Shown here piece after piece: positions 27,207 to 37,900 of a stretch of 64,000 bases of DNA (within the stretch, counting starts at the first letter, position 1; each line of letters begins with the position of its first letter). Source of the DNA: VKMB-3413 sp041027365. GTDB taxonomy: Bacteria > Pseudomonadota > Alphaproteobacteria > Rhizobiales > Rhizobiaceae. The translations under genes were made by a program, and so were the position numbers. Location of the stretch: positions 186,001 through 250,000 of the forward strand of contig NZ_JBFTEH010000002.1 in assembly GCF_041027365.1 (NCBI RefSeq), written 5' to 3'. The notes beneath the pieces are model-generated. The model was not told the origin of the DNA and made no database searches. It saw nothing but the letters and a program-made list of their open reading frames with translations.

Positions 27207-27250
27207 GATCCGGGCCGCCCTGAAGGCTCCGGCCCGGATCGGCTTCAGGG
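27207..27250 (-). terminator. Two interleaved hairpins after the molybdenum hydroxylase gene
   Basis: GATCCGGGCC (27207-27216) pairs perfectly with 27231-27240. CCCTGAAG (27218-27225) pairs perfectly with 27243-27250. The two stems interleave, so they exclude each other or form a pseudoknot. They lie 13 bases after the stop of the upstream gene, with no T-run. They may act as a 3' end structure or an attenuator ahead of the EamA gene. Confidence 0.4.
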
Positions 27251-27262
27251 AGCCGTTGCGGC

Positions 27263-29569
27263 TCAGGCCGCGTCGGCCGCCTGCAGCGCCTCCCAGACGC
27301 GCAGCGGCGTTGCCGGCATGTCGAAGTGCTTCACGCCCGCCGAGCGCAACGCATCCGCAACGGCGTTCATGACTGCTGGCGTCGCACCGATCGTGCCGGC
27401 CTCGCCGGCACCCTTGATCCCGAGCGCGTTGGTGGTCGAGGGCACGTTGCGGGTCTTGAAGTCGAACATCGGGAAGTCCCAGGCCCGCGGCATGGCGTAG
27501 TCCATGAAGCTCGCGGTGACGAGCTGGCCCTCCGCATCGTAGACCGCGTTCTCGACCAGCGCCTGTCCGATCCCTTGCGCGACGCCGCCGTGGATCTGGC
27601 CGGCGAGCAGGATCGGGTTCACCGTCACGCCGAAGTCGTCGACGATCGTGTAGGCGACGAGTTGGGTCGCGCCCGTCTCCGGATCGATCTCGACCTCGGC
27701 GACATGGGTGCCGTTCGGATAGGTCGCCTCTTCCTGCTTGAACTCGCCGACCGCCTTGCGGTCCTCCTCGGACTTGGCGGCCGCCGCGAGCGCGGCGAAA
27801 TCGATCGCCCGGTCGGTGCCGACGATGCGGGCGGAACCGTCCGCGAGCTCGATGTCGGCCGCGGAAGCCTCGAGCTCCTCGGCAGCGAGCTTCTTCAGCT
27901 TTTCGGCGAGCGCCTGGCTGGCGCGGCGGGCGGAGACGGCGCCGAGCGGGATCGAGCGCGAGCCGCCGGTGCCGCCGCCGGTCGGCGTGTACTCGGTGTC
28001 GCCCTGCAGGACGTCGATGCGGTCGTAGTCGAGGTTCAGCGCCTCGGCGACGAACTGCGCATAGGCGGTGACGTGGCCCTGGCCGTTCGACTGCGTGCCG
28101 ATCTTCAGGGTGACGCGGCCCTCCGGCGTCAGCTCGACATAGGCGGGCTCGGAGCCGGGGAAGGCACAGGCCTCGACATAGGTCGACAGGCCGATGCCGC
28201 GCAGCCGGCCGCGGGCCGCCGCCTCCTCGCGCCGCGCCGGGAAGCTCTCCCAGTGCGACTGGCGCAGCCCTTCCGCAAGATGGCCGGCGAAGTCACCGGT
28301 GTCGTAGAGCCGCCCGAAGGCGGTGCGGTAGGGCAGCTGATCCGGCCGGATGAAGTTGCGGCGCCGGATCTCGTCGCGCGCAAGGTTCATGTCGACCGCA
28401 CACTGGTCGACCAGCCGCTCGATCAGATAGGCGGCCTCGGGCCGGCCCGCGCCGCGATAGGCGTCCACCGGCACGGTGTTCGACAGGTAGAGCTTGCAGT
28501 CGACGTCGATCGTCGGGATGTCGTAGAGGCCGGTCGCCATCGACATGCCGAAGAACGGGATCATCGGGCCGAACTGCGAGGTATAGGCGCCGAGATTGGC
28601 GTCGATCGCGATGCGGAGCGCCAGGAACCGGCCCTCGGCGTCCATCGCCATCTCGCCGGTGACGAGGTTGTCGCGGCCGTGCGCGTCGGTGACGAAGTGC
28701 TCGGTGCGGTCGGAAGTCCACTTCACCGGCCGGCCGAGCTTGCGCGCGGCCTCCAGAACCAGCGCATATTCCCGGTAGACGAAGGCCTTGGTGCCGAACC
28801 CGCCGCCGACATCCGGCGTGACGACGCGAATCTTGTCCGGATCGACCTTGAAGACGGCGTTCGCGAGAATGCCGCGCATGCCGTGGACGCCCTGGCTGCC
28901 GGAGGTCAGGGTGAAGTGGCCGGTCTCGGCATCGTATTCGCCGACCGCCGAGCGCACTTCCATGTAGTTCGAGACGATGCGGTTCTGCACGAGCTCGATG
29001 CGCGTGACATGCGCCGCGCCCTCGAAGGCGGAGTCGGCCGCGGCCTTGTCGCCGACATGCATGCGGCCGGCGATGTTGCCCGGCACGTCGTCCCAGACGA
29101 GCGGCGCGCCCTCGGATCGCGCCGAGGCGATGTCCGCCACCGCCGGCAGCGGCTCCCAGTCGACCGCGACCAGTTCCGCCGCATCGCGCGCCTCAGCCGC
29201 CGTCTCGGCGACCACGAAGGCGACGGCGTCGCCGACATGGCGCACGATCTCCCGGGCGAGAACCGGCGCATTGCGCTTGTTCAGCGGCTTGTCGTCGACC
29301 TGCTTGGGCGAGGCCATGCAGGGCAGATCGCCGAGCTCTGCGACATCTTGATGCGTCAGCACCGCGACCACGCCCGGCGCCGCGCGGGCCGCTTCGAGAT
29401 CGGTGATGGTGAAGCGGGCATGGGCGTGCGGCGAACGCACCACCGCGCCATGCAGGAGCCCTTCGCGGGTCACATCGTCGGTGTAGCGGCCGGCGCCGCG
29501 GATCAGGGCGTCGTCCTCCTTGCGCAGAACCGACGCGCCAAGGCCAAATTTCGGGGTCATGACATTCAT
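27263..29569 (-). CDS. Xanthine dehydrogenase family molybdopterin-binding subunit (CoxL form II type)
   Basis: A 768-residue large subunit of a molybdenum hydroxylase. The N-terminal part begins LGASVLRKEDDALIRGAGRYTDD, typical of CO dehydrogenase-like large chains. The cofactor-binding part has GGGFGTKAFVYREY and AYRGAGRPEAAYLIER, the form II signature (true CO dehydrogenases have AYRCSFR). GAGEAGTIGATPAV near the end contains the catalytic Glu. Expected FAD and 2Fe-2S subunit genes are absent from both sides. Start: the ATG at 29569 with GGAG 8 nt upstream. The substrate, possibly an aldehyde or heterocycle, is unknown. Confidence 0.9.
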   Translation of the reverse strand: MNVMTPKFGLGASVLRKEDDALIRGAGRYTDDVTREGLLHGAVVRSPHAHARFTITDLEAARAAPGVVAVLTHQDVAELGDLPCMASPKQVDDKPLNKRNAPVLAREIVRHVGDAVAFVVAETAAEARDAAELVAVDWEPLPAVADIASARSEGAPLVWDDVPGNIAGRMHVGDKAAADSAFEGAAHVTRIELVQNRIVSNYMEVRSAVGEYDAETGHFTLTSGSQGVHGMRGILANAVFKVDPDKIRVVTPDVGGGFGTKAFVYREYALVLEAARKLGRPVKWTSDRTEHFVTDAHGRDNLVTGEMAMDAEGRFLALRIAIDANLGAYTSQFGPMIPFFGMSMATGLYDIPTIDVDCKLYLSNTVPVDAYRGAGRPEAAYLIERLVDQCAVDMNLARDEIRRRNFIRPDQLPYRTAFGRLYDTGDFAGHLAEGLRQSHWESFPARREEAAARGRLRGIGLSTYVEACAFPGSEPAYVELTPEGRVTLKIGTQSNGQGHVTAYAQFVAEALNLDYDRIDVLQGDTEYTPTGGGTGGSRSIPLGAVSARRASQALAEKLKKLAAEELEASAADIELADGSARIVGTDRAIDFAALAAAAKSEEDRKAVGEFKQEEATYPNGTHVAEVEIDPETGATQLVAYTIVDDFGVTVNPILLAGQIHGGVAQGIGQALVENAVYDAEGQLVTASFMDYAMPRAWDFPMFDFKTRNVPSTTNALGIKGAGEAGTIGATPAVMNAVADALRSAGVKHFDMPATPLRVWEALQAADAA

Positions 29570-29769
29570 GGAGACAGCTCCTCGGGGCACAGCGGGCCGC
29601 CCGAGACAGGCGCTCGAACAGGCCCGTCTCCGGCGAATCGACCGCGCGATTGATGGCGGCAACGATCTTCGTCCGGAGGAATAGCCGCAAGCGTGTCATA
29701 CTCCAAGGAAGACATTGGCAATCGGCGCGGCGAAAGCTACCTGCGGCCCGAGAAAAGAGGATGGACCCC

Positions 29770-32415
29770 ATGCTGCGCACCGACGACGGCCAGACCGTCA
29801 AGCTGACGGACTACCGACCGACCGACTACATCCTGCACGGCGTCGAGATGACGATCCGGCTCTTCGAGGGAGCCGCCGAGATCGATGCGGCGCTGACGCT
29901 GGAACGGCGGACGGAGACGGCGGCGGGCGCGCCGCTGACGCTCGACGGCGACGAACTGGTCCTGACCGGCCTGTCGCTCGACGGCGCCCCGCTGGAGCCT
30001 GGAGCCTACGAGGCCTCGCCCGAGCGCCTGACGGTGCTGTCGCCTCCCCCCGAGGGCCGCTTCCGACTCGGCGTCTCGACGCGGGTCGTGCCCGAGGAGA
30101 ACTCGCAGCTGATGGGGCTCTATCGCTCGAACGGCATCTGGTGCACCCAGTGTGAGGCGGAGGGCTTCCGTCGGATCACCTATTTCCTCGACCGGCCCGA
30201 CGTGCTCGCGCCCTACAAGGTGCGGATCGAGGCGGACAAGGCCAAGGCGCCGGTGCTCCTGTCGAACGGCAACCCGGTCGAGGCGGGCGAGCTTGCCGAC
30301 GGACGGCATTTCGCCGTCTGGGACGACCCGTTCAACAAGCCGTCCTACCTCTTCGCCATAGTCGCCGGCGACCTCGACGCGATGCACGAGCCGTTCCAGA
30401 CGATGAGCGGTCGCAAGGTCACCCTCGGCATCTATACCGAAAAGGGCCGCGTGGCGCAGGCGGCTTACGCGATGGACGCGCTGAAGCGGTCGATGCGCTG
30501 GGACGAGCGGCGCTTCGGGCGCGAATACGACCTCGACGTCTTCAACGTCGTCGCCATCGCCGACTTCAACATGGGGGCGATGGAGAACAAGGGCCTCAAC
30601 GTCTTCAACCATAAATACGTCCTTTTGGATTCAGACATCGCCACCGATTCCGACTATGCCGGGGTCGAGACGGTGATCGCGCACGAGTACTTCCATAACT
30701 GGACCGGCAATCGGATCACCTGCCGCGACTGGTTCCAGCTCTGCCTGAAGGAAGGGCTGACCGTCTATCGCGACCAGGAGTTCTCTGCCGACGAGCGCGA
30801 GGCGACGGTGCAGCGGATCGGCTCGGTGCGCCGGCTGAAGGGGCATCAGTTCCCCGAGGACCAGGGGCCGCTGCAGCATCCCGTCCGCCCCGACGAATAC
30901 CGCGAGATCAACAACTTCTACACGGCGACGGTCTACGACAAGGGCGCCGAACTGGTGCGGATGATCGCGACGATCCTCGGCCGCGACGGATTTCGCAAGG
31001 GCATGGATCTCTACTTCGAGCGCCACGACGGCGAGGCCGCGACGATCGAGCAGTTCGTCGCCTGCTTCGAGGATGCGACCGGCGCCGACCTCACGCAGTT
31101 CGCGCTCTGGTACGTCCAGGCGGGAACACCGACCCTGTCCGTCTCCGAGACCTACGACGCGGCCAACGACCGCCTCACCGTCACGCTGCAGCAATCGCTG
31201 AAGCCCGGCGCCGCAGGCACCGGCACGGCGCCGATGCACATTCCCGTCCGCTTCGGCCTCGTCGGCTCCAACGGCCAGGACAAGGAGGCCGCAACCACTT
31301 CCGCCGCGGTCGAGGGCGACGTCATCCATCTGCGCGAGGCCAACACCCGGATCGTCTTCGAGGGTCTCGGCGAGCGGCCCTATCTCTCCGTCCTGCGCGA
31401 CTTCTCCGCGCCGGTGCAACTGGAGCATGCGCAGAGCGAGAGCGACCGGCTGGCACTGGCGCGGCTCGACCCCAACCTCTTCAACCGCTGGCGCATCCTG
31501 AACGATCTCGTCGGCCAGTCGCTGACGATCGCCAGCCGGTCTCCCGCGGATAGCGCCACGCCGCCGCTCGCGGCGGACATCGTCGACGCCATCCTCGCCT
31601 CCGTCGCCGACGTCTCACTGGATCCGGCCTTCCGGGCGCAGGTCCTGGCGCTTCCCGGTGAGGCCGAAATCGCGCGCATGGTTGCCGAGAACGTCGATCC
31701 CGATGCCGTCCACGCCGTGGTCGAGGCGGCGCGGGTCGCGATCGGCCGGCGCGGAATGCGGCTGTTCGAGGACCTGCACAAAGAGACCGATCCGGCGGCG
31801 GACTTCTCCCCCGACGCGGCCAGCGCCGGCCGGCGCGCGCTCGCCAATGCGGCGCTCGGCTATCTCGTCGCGGCGAAGGACGATCCGGCTCCGGCCGAGG
31901 CGCAGTATGCGAGCGCCCGCAACATGACCGACCGCCTCAGTGCCCTGGCGCTTCTCGTGCACCACTTTCCCGGCACCGCGCCGGCGGATGCCGCGCTCGC
32001 CGACTTCTACGCCCGGTTCGAGAACGACGAGCTGGTGCTCGACAAGTGGTTCGCCCTGCAGGCGACGATCCCCGATCCGGCGAGCCTCGACACCGTCTTG
32101 CACCTGACCCGGCATCCGAAGTTCACGCTGCGCAACCCCAACCGGGTGCGCGCTCTCATCGGAACCTTTGCCGCGGCCAATCAGGTGGCGTTCCACCGGG
32201 CGGACGGGGCGGGCTACCGCTTCGTCGCCGAGCGGCTCGTGGAGATCGACCGGATCAACCCGCAGATCGCCGCCCGCATCGCCACGACCTTCCGCGCCTG
32301 GCGCAGTTTCGAGCCGGCGCGGCGCGAGAACGCTCGTAAAGCGCTTCAGCAACTCATTGAGTCTCAAGGATTATCTAAAGACCTTAAGGATATTGTGGAT
32401 CGGTCTCTGCGCTAA
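29770..32415 (+). CDS. pepN: Aminopeptidase N
   Basis: An 881-residue cytosolic zinc metallopeptidase (M1 family) that removes N-terminal residues from peptides. It has the exopeptidase motif GAMENKG near residue 265 and the zinc site HEYFHNWTGNRIT near residue 302, with the third ligand Glu in LKEGLTVYRDQEF. The C-terminal helical domain is complete and ends close to where E. coli PepN ends. An ATG at 29761 directly abuts AGAGG and leaves no spacing, so 29770 (9 nt after AGAGG) is preferred. It is divergent from the molybdenum hydroxylase gene. Confidence 0.96.
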   Translation: MLRTDDGQTVKLTDYRPTDYILHGVEMTIRLFEGAAEIDAALTLERRTETAAGAPLTLDGDELVLTGLSLDGAPLEPGAYEASPERLTVLSPPPEGRFRLGVSTRVVPEENSQLMGLYRSNGIWCTQCEAEGFRRITYFLDRPDVLAPYKVRIEADKAKAPVLLSNGNPVEAGELADGRHFAVWDDPFNKPSYLFAIVAGDLDAMHEPFQTMSGRKVTLGIYTEKGRVAQAAYAMDALKRSMRWDERRFGREYDLDVFNVVAIADFNMGAMENKGLNVFNHKYVLLDSDIATDSDYAGVETVIAHEYFHNWTGNRITCRDWFQLCLKEGLTVYRDQEFSADEREATVQRIGSVRRLKGHQFPEDQGPLQHPVRPDEYREINNFYTATVYDKGAELVRMIATILGRDGFRKGMDLYFERHDGEAATIEQFVACFEDATGADLTQFALWYVQAGTPTLSVSETYDAANDRLTVTLQQSLKPGAAGTGTAPMHIPVRFGLVGSNGQDKEAATTSAAVEGDVIHLREANTRIVFEGLGERPYLSVLRDFSAPVQLEHAQSESDRLALARLDPNLFNRWRILNDLVGQSLTIASRSPADSATPPLAADIVDAILASVADVSLDPAFRAQVLALPGEAEIARMVAENVDPDAVHAVVEAARVAIGRRGMRLFEDLHKETDPAADFSPDAASAGRRALANAALGYLVAAKDDPAPAEAQYASARNMTDRLSALALLVHHFPGTAPADAALADFYARFENDELVLDKWFALQATIPDPASLDTVLHLTRHPKFTLRNPNRVRALIGTFAAANQVAFHRADGAGYRFVAERLVEIDRINPQIAARIATTFRAWRSFEPARRENARKALQQLIESQGLSKDLKDIVDRSLR

Positions 32416-32547
32416 CGATCCACATTATTGAATTATTCAGATCTGCCGCAATTCAGCGCTGGACAAGCTGATTCGCGTCTGGTCAATTGGCGGTGATTCG
32501 GGGGTGCGGCGTACCGGATCACAATGCGGCGGGACGAGGGGTTAAGC

Positions 32548-34884
32548 ATGCGGGCGGACGCGTTCATCGCGCCGACGGGGAGACTTTTGTCTCTACTCGA
32601 CGGGTTGCTGGGCGGAAGACTCGACATGGTCGGGCTCGCCCGAAACCTGCCGACCGCCAATGCTCCGGAGCCCATCCAGCCGCATCCGATGCGGCCCGAG
32701 ACGATGCTTCGGCGCATCATTCCTTTCCTGATCGTCGGCTTCCTGCTGGTCCTGGCGCTGGCGCGCTTCAGCTTCCTCATGCAGGACCGGGCGGATCTGG
32801 AGAGCGCGGCGCAGCGGGACCTGAAGATCGCCGCCGCGCTTCTGCGCGCGACGAGCGAGGCGAAGGATGCGAGCGGCGCCAGCGACATGCAGACCCTGCT
32901 GACCGACTCGGTGCCGCAGGACATCCTGCAGTTCGGGCGCTTCGCCGTCATCAGCGACGAGAACGGCAAGGTCATCGCGACGCTCCCCGGCTTCGAATAC
33001 CTGATCGGCCGCGACCTGCAGTTCATGATCGACGCGCCGCGCGCGCTCTTGTCTTTCGGGGAGAGCGCGGGCGTGCAGCAGACGAACTTCAACGACGTCC
33101 CGTCCTTCATCGCCTCGGCCCGCCTCCCGCATGGCGACAGCGTCACCTTCGTGCAGCCGGAGCCCGACCTCCTGGCCGACTGGCGGCACTCGGTCTCGAT
33201 CAGCGTCACGCTGTTCGCGATGACCAGCCTGGTGATGCTGGTGATCCTCTATGCCTATTTCCGGCAGGCGAGCCGCGCCGAGGACACCGATGCGCTGTAT
33301 CGCGAGACGCATCAGAAGGTCGACATGGCGCTGGCGCGCGGCCGCTGCGGCCTCTGGGACTGGGACATCGCCCGCGGCCGCATGTACTGGTCGCGCTCGA
33401 TGTTCGAGATCCTCGGCATGCCCGCGCGCGACGGGGTCCTGTCCTTCGCCGACGTCGCGCCGCTGATGCATCCGGACGACGGAGGCCTGTTCAACGTCGC
33501 GCGTCAGGTCGCCGACGGCAGCATCGCCACGCTCGACCGGGTGTTCCGCATGCGGCGGAGCGACGGCGAGTATATCTGGATGCGGGCCCGGGCCGACGTC
33601 ACGCGGACGCCCGAGGACGAGATCCACCTCATCGGCATCGCGGTCGACGTCAGCGACCAGAAGGAACTCGCCCGGCGCACCACCGAGGCCGGCGCGCTCC
33701 TCAACAACGCCATCGAGAACATTTCCGAGACCTTCGTCCTGTGTGACGCGGACAACCGCATCGTCCTGTGCAATTCGAAGTACCGCCAGACCTTCGGTCT
33801 TGCGGAAGCCGACGTCGCGCGCGGCACGCCCCTCGCCCTGGTGATGCAGAAGGCCCGCCGCCCGATCGAGACGGTACGGGTGACGAGCCCGACCTTCGCG
33901 GAGGGCGAGAGCGCGACCGAGGCGCATCTTCCGGACGGACGCTGGCTGCAGATTTCGGAGCGGCGCACCGGCAATGGCGGCTTCGTCTCGATCGGCACCG
34001 ACATCACCCAGATCAAGCTGCACCAGGCGCATTCCATCGATTCCGAGCGCCGGCTGCTGGCGACCATCGAGGACCTGACCGCCGCGCGCCGCGAGGCCGA
34101 TCGCCGGGCCCAGCAGCTGTCGGAGCTGAACCACCGCTTCGGCGAGGAGAAGGAGCGCGCCGAGAGCGCCTCGCGTGCCAAGACCACCTTCCTCGCCAAC
34201 ATGTCGCACGAGTTGCGGACGCCGCTGAACGCCATCCTCGGCTTCTCCGACATCATGCGGCAGAACACGCTCGGACCGCTCGGCAGCCCGAAGTACACCG
34301 AATATGCCGAAGACATCCACGACAGCGGCCGGTTCCTGCTGCGGCTGATCGACGACATCCTCGACATGGCGAAGATCGAGGCCGGCCGCGTGGAACTGCG
34401 TCCGGAAGATCTCGACCTCAAGGAGATCGTCGGCGAGGTGACGAAGTTCGTCGAGGTGCAGGCGCGCCAGAAGGACATCTCGGTCAGCGTCAGCGTGCCG
34501 GAGGAACTGACGATCCGCTCCGACCGCCGCGCCACTAAGCAGGTCATCCTGAACCTGTTGTCCAACGCGGTGAAGTTCACCGATCCGGGCGGCGCGGTGA
34601 AGCTGAAGGTGCGCAACTGCGACGGCCAGGCGCTGATCTCGGTGGCCGACAACGGCATCGGCATCCCCCGCGAGGCGCTCCACACGCTCGGCCGGCCGTT
34701 CCAGCAGATCGAGAGCGAGCTGACGCGCAAGAACCGCGGCACCGGCCTCGGCCTCGCCATCGCCCGCTCGCTGGTTGAGATGCATGGCGGCCGGATGCGG
34801 ATCTCGTCGCGGGTCGGAACGGGCACCGTCGTGGCGTTGCGGCTGCCGCTGACGGGCCGGCTGTCGGTCGGCCGCGCCGCCTGA
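32548..34884 (+). CDS. PAS-domain sensor histidine kinase, orphan
   Basis: A 778-residue hybrid of a membrane sensor and kinase. One TM helix near residue 50 and another near 215 bracket an extracytoplasmic sensor domain. Two PAS domains follow (about 250-370 and 385-490), then a coiled coil and the kinase core: H-box FLANMSHELRTPLNAILGF (His about 554), N-box ILNLLSNAVKFTD, VADNGIGIP and GTGLGLAIA. No response regulator is adjacent. The ATG at 32548 has GAGGGG 6 nt upstream, better than 32524. The gene order pepN, PAS kinase, glnE recalls other Rhizobiales; the H-box is like the DivJ/PleC class, but this is only a resemblance. Confidence 0.9.
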   Translation: MRADAFIAPTGRLLSLLDGLLGGRLDMVGLARNLPTANAPEPIQPHPMRPETMLRRIIPFLIVGFLLVLALARFSFLMQDRADLESAAQRDLKIAAALLRATSEAKDASGASDMQTLLTDSVPQDILQFGRFAVISDENGKVIATLPGFEYLIGRDLQFMIDAPRALLSFGESAGVQQTNFNDVPSFIASARLPHGDSVTFVQPEPDLLADWRHSVSISVTLFAMTSLVMLVILYAYFRQASRAEDTDALYRETHQKVDMALARGRCGLWDWDIARGRMYWSRSMFEILGMPARDGVLSFADVAPLMHPDDGGLFNVARQVADGSIATLDRVFRMRRSDGEYIWMRARADVTRTPEDEIHLIGIAVDVSDQKELARRTTEAGALLNNAIENISETFVLCDADNRIVLCNSKYRQTFGLAEADVARGTPLALVMQKARRPIETVRVTSPTFAEGESATEAHLPDGRWLQISERRTGNGGFVSIGTDITQIKLHQAHSIDSERRLLATIEDLTAARREADRRAQQLSELNHRFGEEKERAESASRAKTTFLANMSHELRTPLNAILGFSDIMRQNTLGPLGSPKYTEYAEDIHDSGRFLLRLIDDILDMAKIEAGRVELRPEDLDLKEIVGEVTKFVEVQARQKDISVSVSVPEELTIRSDRRATKQVILNLLSNAVKFTDPGGAVKLKVRNCDGQALISVADNGIGIPREALHTLGRPFQQIESELTRKNRGTGLGLAIARSLVEMHGGRMRISSRVGTGTVVALRLPLTGRLSVGRAA

Positions 34885-34968
34885 AGCGTCAGCAGCCGGG
34901 CCGCACGGCGTCGACGTCCAGGCGGCCAGTGCGCCGCACTGACGACCGGCCTGCCCGGCCTCGTTCGT

Positions 34969-37900
34969 TCAAGCCGGCTTTGTGCTCCGCGCCTCTCCGT
35001 CCAGCGATTCTGCGTCGGCATCCGGCTCTGCCGCCCCCTCCGCCGACGTCGGCAAGGGCAGGAGCATGTCAAAGGCCCGGCGCACCGACGCAGCGGTCTC
35101 CGCGAGAGTCGGCTCGATCGTTTCGGCAGCTTCAAGCCCCAGCGCCGCGGCTATGCGGTCGGCAAGGCCTGCCGGCAGATCGTCGCGCCGGAAGACGTCG
35201 GGCGGACCGAGCCGCAGGATCTGGATCACCCGGGTGAAGTCGCGCATCGCGCGCGGCAGGCGTTCGGCCTCCTCCGCCGGCAGCCGGTCGCCGAAGTCCG
35301 TTTCGGCGAGAACGTCCTCGGTCGGAGCGCCGATCAGGCGGCGATCCGCCCGCTCGGTGAGGAGCGCCCATTGCGCGATGAACTCGAGATCGATCAGCCC
35401 GCCGGGGAGAAGCTTCATGTCGAGCGGTCCCCGCGCGGGCTTGGCGCCCTCGATCCGCCGGCGCATCTCGGCGACATCGCCGGCGACCGCATCGGCGGGC
35501 CGCGGCTCGGCAATCGCGGCATGGATCGTCTCCACCACCTCACCACAGAGGCCGGGATCGCCCGCGATCGGCCGTGACCGCGTGAGCGCCATCCGCTCCC
35601 ATGTCCAGGCCTCGGTCTTCTGGTAGCGCGCGAAGGCCTCGAAATGGGTCGCGAGCGGCCCCTTGTTGCCGGACGGGCGCAGGCGGAAGTCGACGTCGTA
35701 GAGCACGCCTTCGCGCATCGGGGCGGTGAGCGCCGCGATCAGGCGCTGGGTGAGCCGGGCGAAGTACACCGTCGGCGGCAGCGGCTTCTGGCCCTCGGAC
35801 TGGTCGGCCTCGAGATCGTGGTCGTAGAGCAGGATGAGATCGAGATCCGACCCGGCCGTCAGCTCGCGGCTGCCGAGCCGCCCCATGCCGAGAAGCACCA
35901 TCCGCTCGCCCGCGACATGGCCATGGCGCTCGGCGAAGGCGGCGTGCACGGCGGCGAAGGCCGCCTCCAGGACGACGTCGGCGACATTGGTGAAAGCCGG
36001 TCCCGCCTCGTCCGCGGCGACGACGCCGGTCAGCATCCGCGCGCCCACCAGGAACCGCTGCTCCGAGGCGAAAATCCGCAGCCTTGCGAGGACGTCCTCG
36101 TAATCCTCGGCATCGGCGAGGAAGGCGGCGAGCCGCTCGGCGAGCAGCGCGCGGTCCGGCAGCTCCCCGAGGAAAGCCGGATCGAGCATGGCGTCGAAGA
36201 CATGCGGGCGCGCCGCGATCGTCTCGCGCAGCGCCGGGGCGGACGTGATGATCAGCGCCAGGAGTTCGAGGATCTTGGGGTTCGAGGCGATCAGCGCGAA
36301 GAACTGGACCCCGGCCGGCAGGCCCGAGAGGAAGCGGTCGAAGGCGGCGAGCGCCCCGTCGGGATCGCGGGCCTGCCCGAAGGCGGCGAGGAGCTGCGGC
36401 AGGACCTCGCTGAGGCGTTCGCGCGCGGCCTGGGAGCGCGTTGCGCGGTAGCGCCCGAAGGCCCAGGATCGGACGATCCGCGCGACGTCTCCCACCCGGC
36501 CATAGCCGAGGCTCCGCAGGCCTTCGAGCCCACTCGGATCCTCCTCGTTCTCGAGCAGCCGGACCAAGGCCGCATGGGCATCCGGCAACTCGGCCCCGCG
36601 CTCGGTGCGCCCGTCGCTGAAGAGCTGGGAGAAGTGCCGGTCGACGCAGCGCATCCGGTCGAGGAGGGCCTCCGAAAAGGCGGCCGCGTCCTGAAAGCCC
36701 GCCAGGCGGGCGATCTCCTCCAGCCGCTCCTCGTCCTCGGGCAGCGTGTGGCTCTGCTCGTCCGCGATCATCTGGATCACGTGCTCGGTCCGCCGCAGGA
36801 ACCAGTAGGCTTCGGTCAGCTCGTCGCGGGTGTCTCGCGCGATCCATCCGCCGGCGGCAAGCGCGGCGAGCGCCTGGTCGGTCCGGCGCTGGCGCAAGGC
36901 CGGGCTGCGCCCGCCCGAGATCAGCTGCTGCGTCTGGGCGAAGAACTCGACCTCGCGGATGCCGCCGCGCCCGAGCTTGACGTTGTGTCCGGGAATGCCG
37001 AGGCCGTCGAAGCCGCGGTGCCTGTCGATCCTGAGCTTCATGTCCTGGATGTCGGCGATCGCCGCGAAGTCGAGATATTTCCGCCAGACGAAGGGCGAAA
37101 GCTCGTCGAGGAAGGCCTCGCCGGCCGCCCTGTCGCCGGCGACGGGCCGCGCCTTGATCATCGCGGCGCGCTCCCAGTTGCGCCCGCTGCCTTCGTAATA
37201 GGTCAGCGCCATGTCGGTCGAGATGGCGAGCGGCATGGCGCCAGGATCGGGGCGCAGGCGCATGTCGGTACGGAAGACGTAGCCCTCGCCGGTGCGCTCG
37301 CCGACGATCCGCACCAGCCGCCGCACGATGCGCGACAGTGTCTCCACCGCCTCCATCGGGTCCGGAACGAGGCCCGCCGCCGGCTCGAAGAACACGATGA
37401 GGTCGATGTCGCTGGAATAGTTCAGCTCGCCCGCCCCCAGCTTGCCCATGCCGAGGACGAAGAGGCCGCAGTCCCGCTCCGGCTCGTCCAGATGCGGCAG
37501 GACGATCTTGCCGGTCCGATGCGCCTCCGTCAGGCAGAAGCGAAGGGCGGCGCCGACCGTCGCCTCGGCGAGATCGGACAGGCTTGCGGTCGTCTCGGCA
37601 GGGCTTGCCGCTCCGAACAGGTCGCGGAGCGCGATCAGCAGGGAGACCTCGCGCTTCACCAGCCGCAGCCGCGCCATCAGCGCCGTCTCGCCCTCGCCGG
37701 CCGCCGGCGGCTCCGACAGCGAGGCGATCCGCTCGGCGATGATCTGATCGGCCGGACGCTCCTGCAGCGCCGCCAGCCATTCCGGGTGCTGAAGCATGGC
37801 GCCGCGAAGATAGGGCGAGAGCTCCATCACCGCGCCGAGCCGCGCGGCATCGCCTTCGGCGTTCGCGCGGCCCGCGTCGAGCGCAGCGGCCAACCCTCGG

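Noticed and set aside
32480..32500. GGTCAATTGGCGGT as a second copy of the 20223-20254 palindrome
   Set aside because: Only one imperfect arm and part of the spacer are shared and the second arm is missing.
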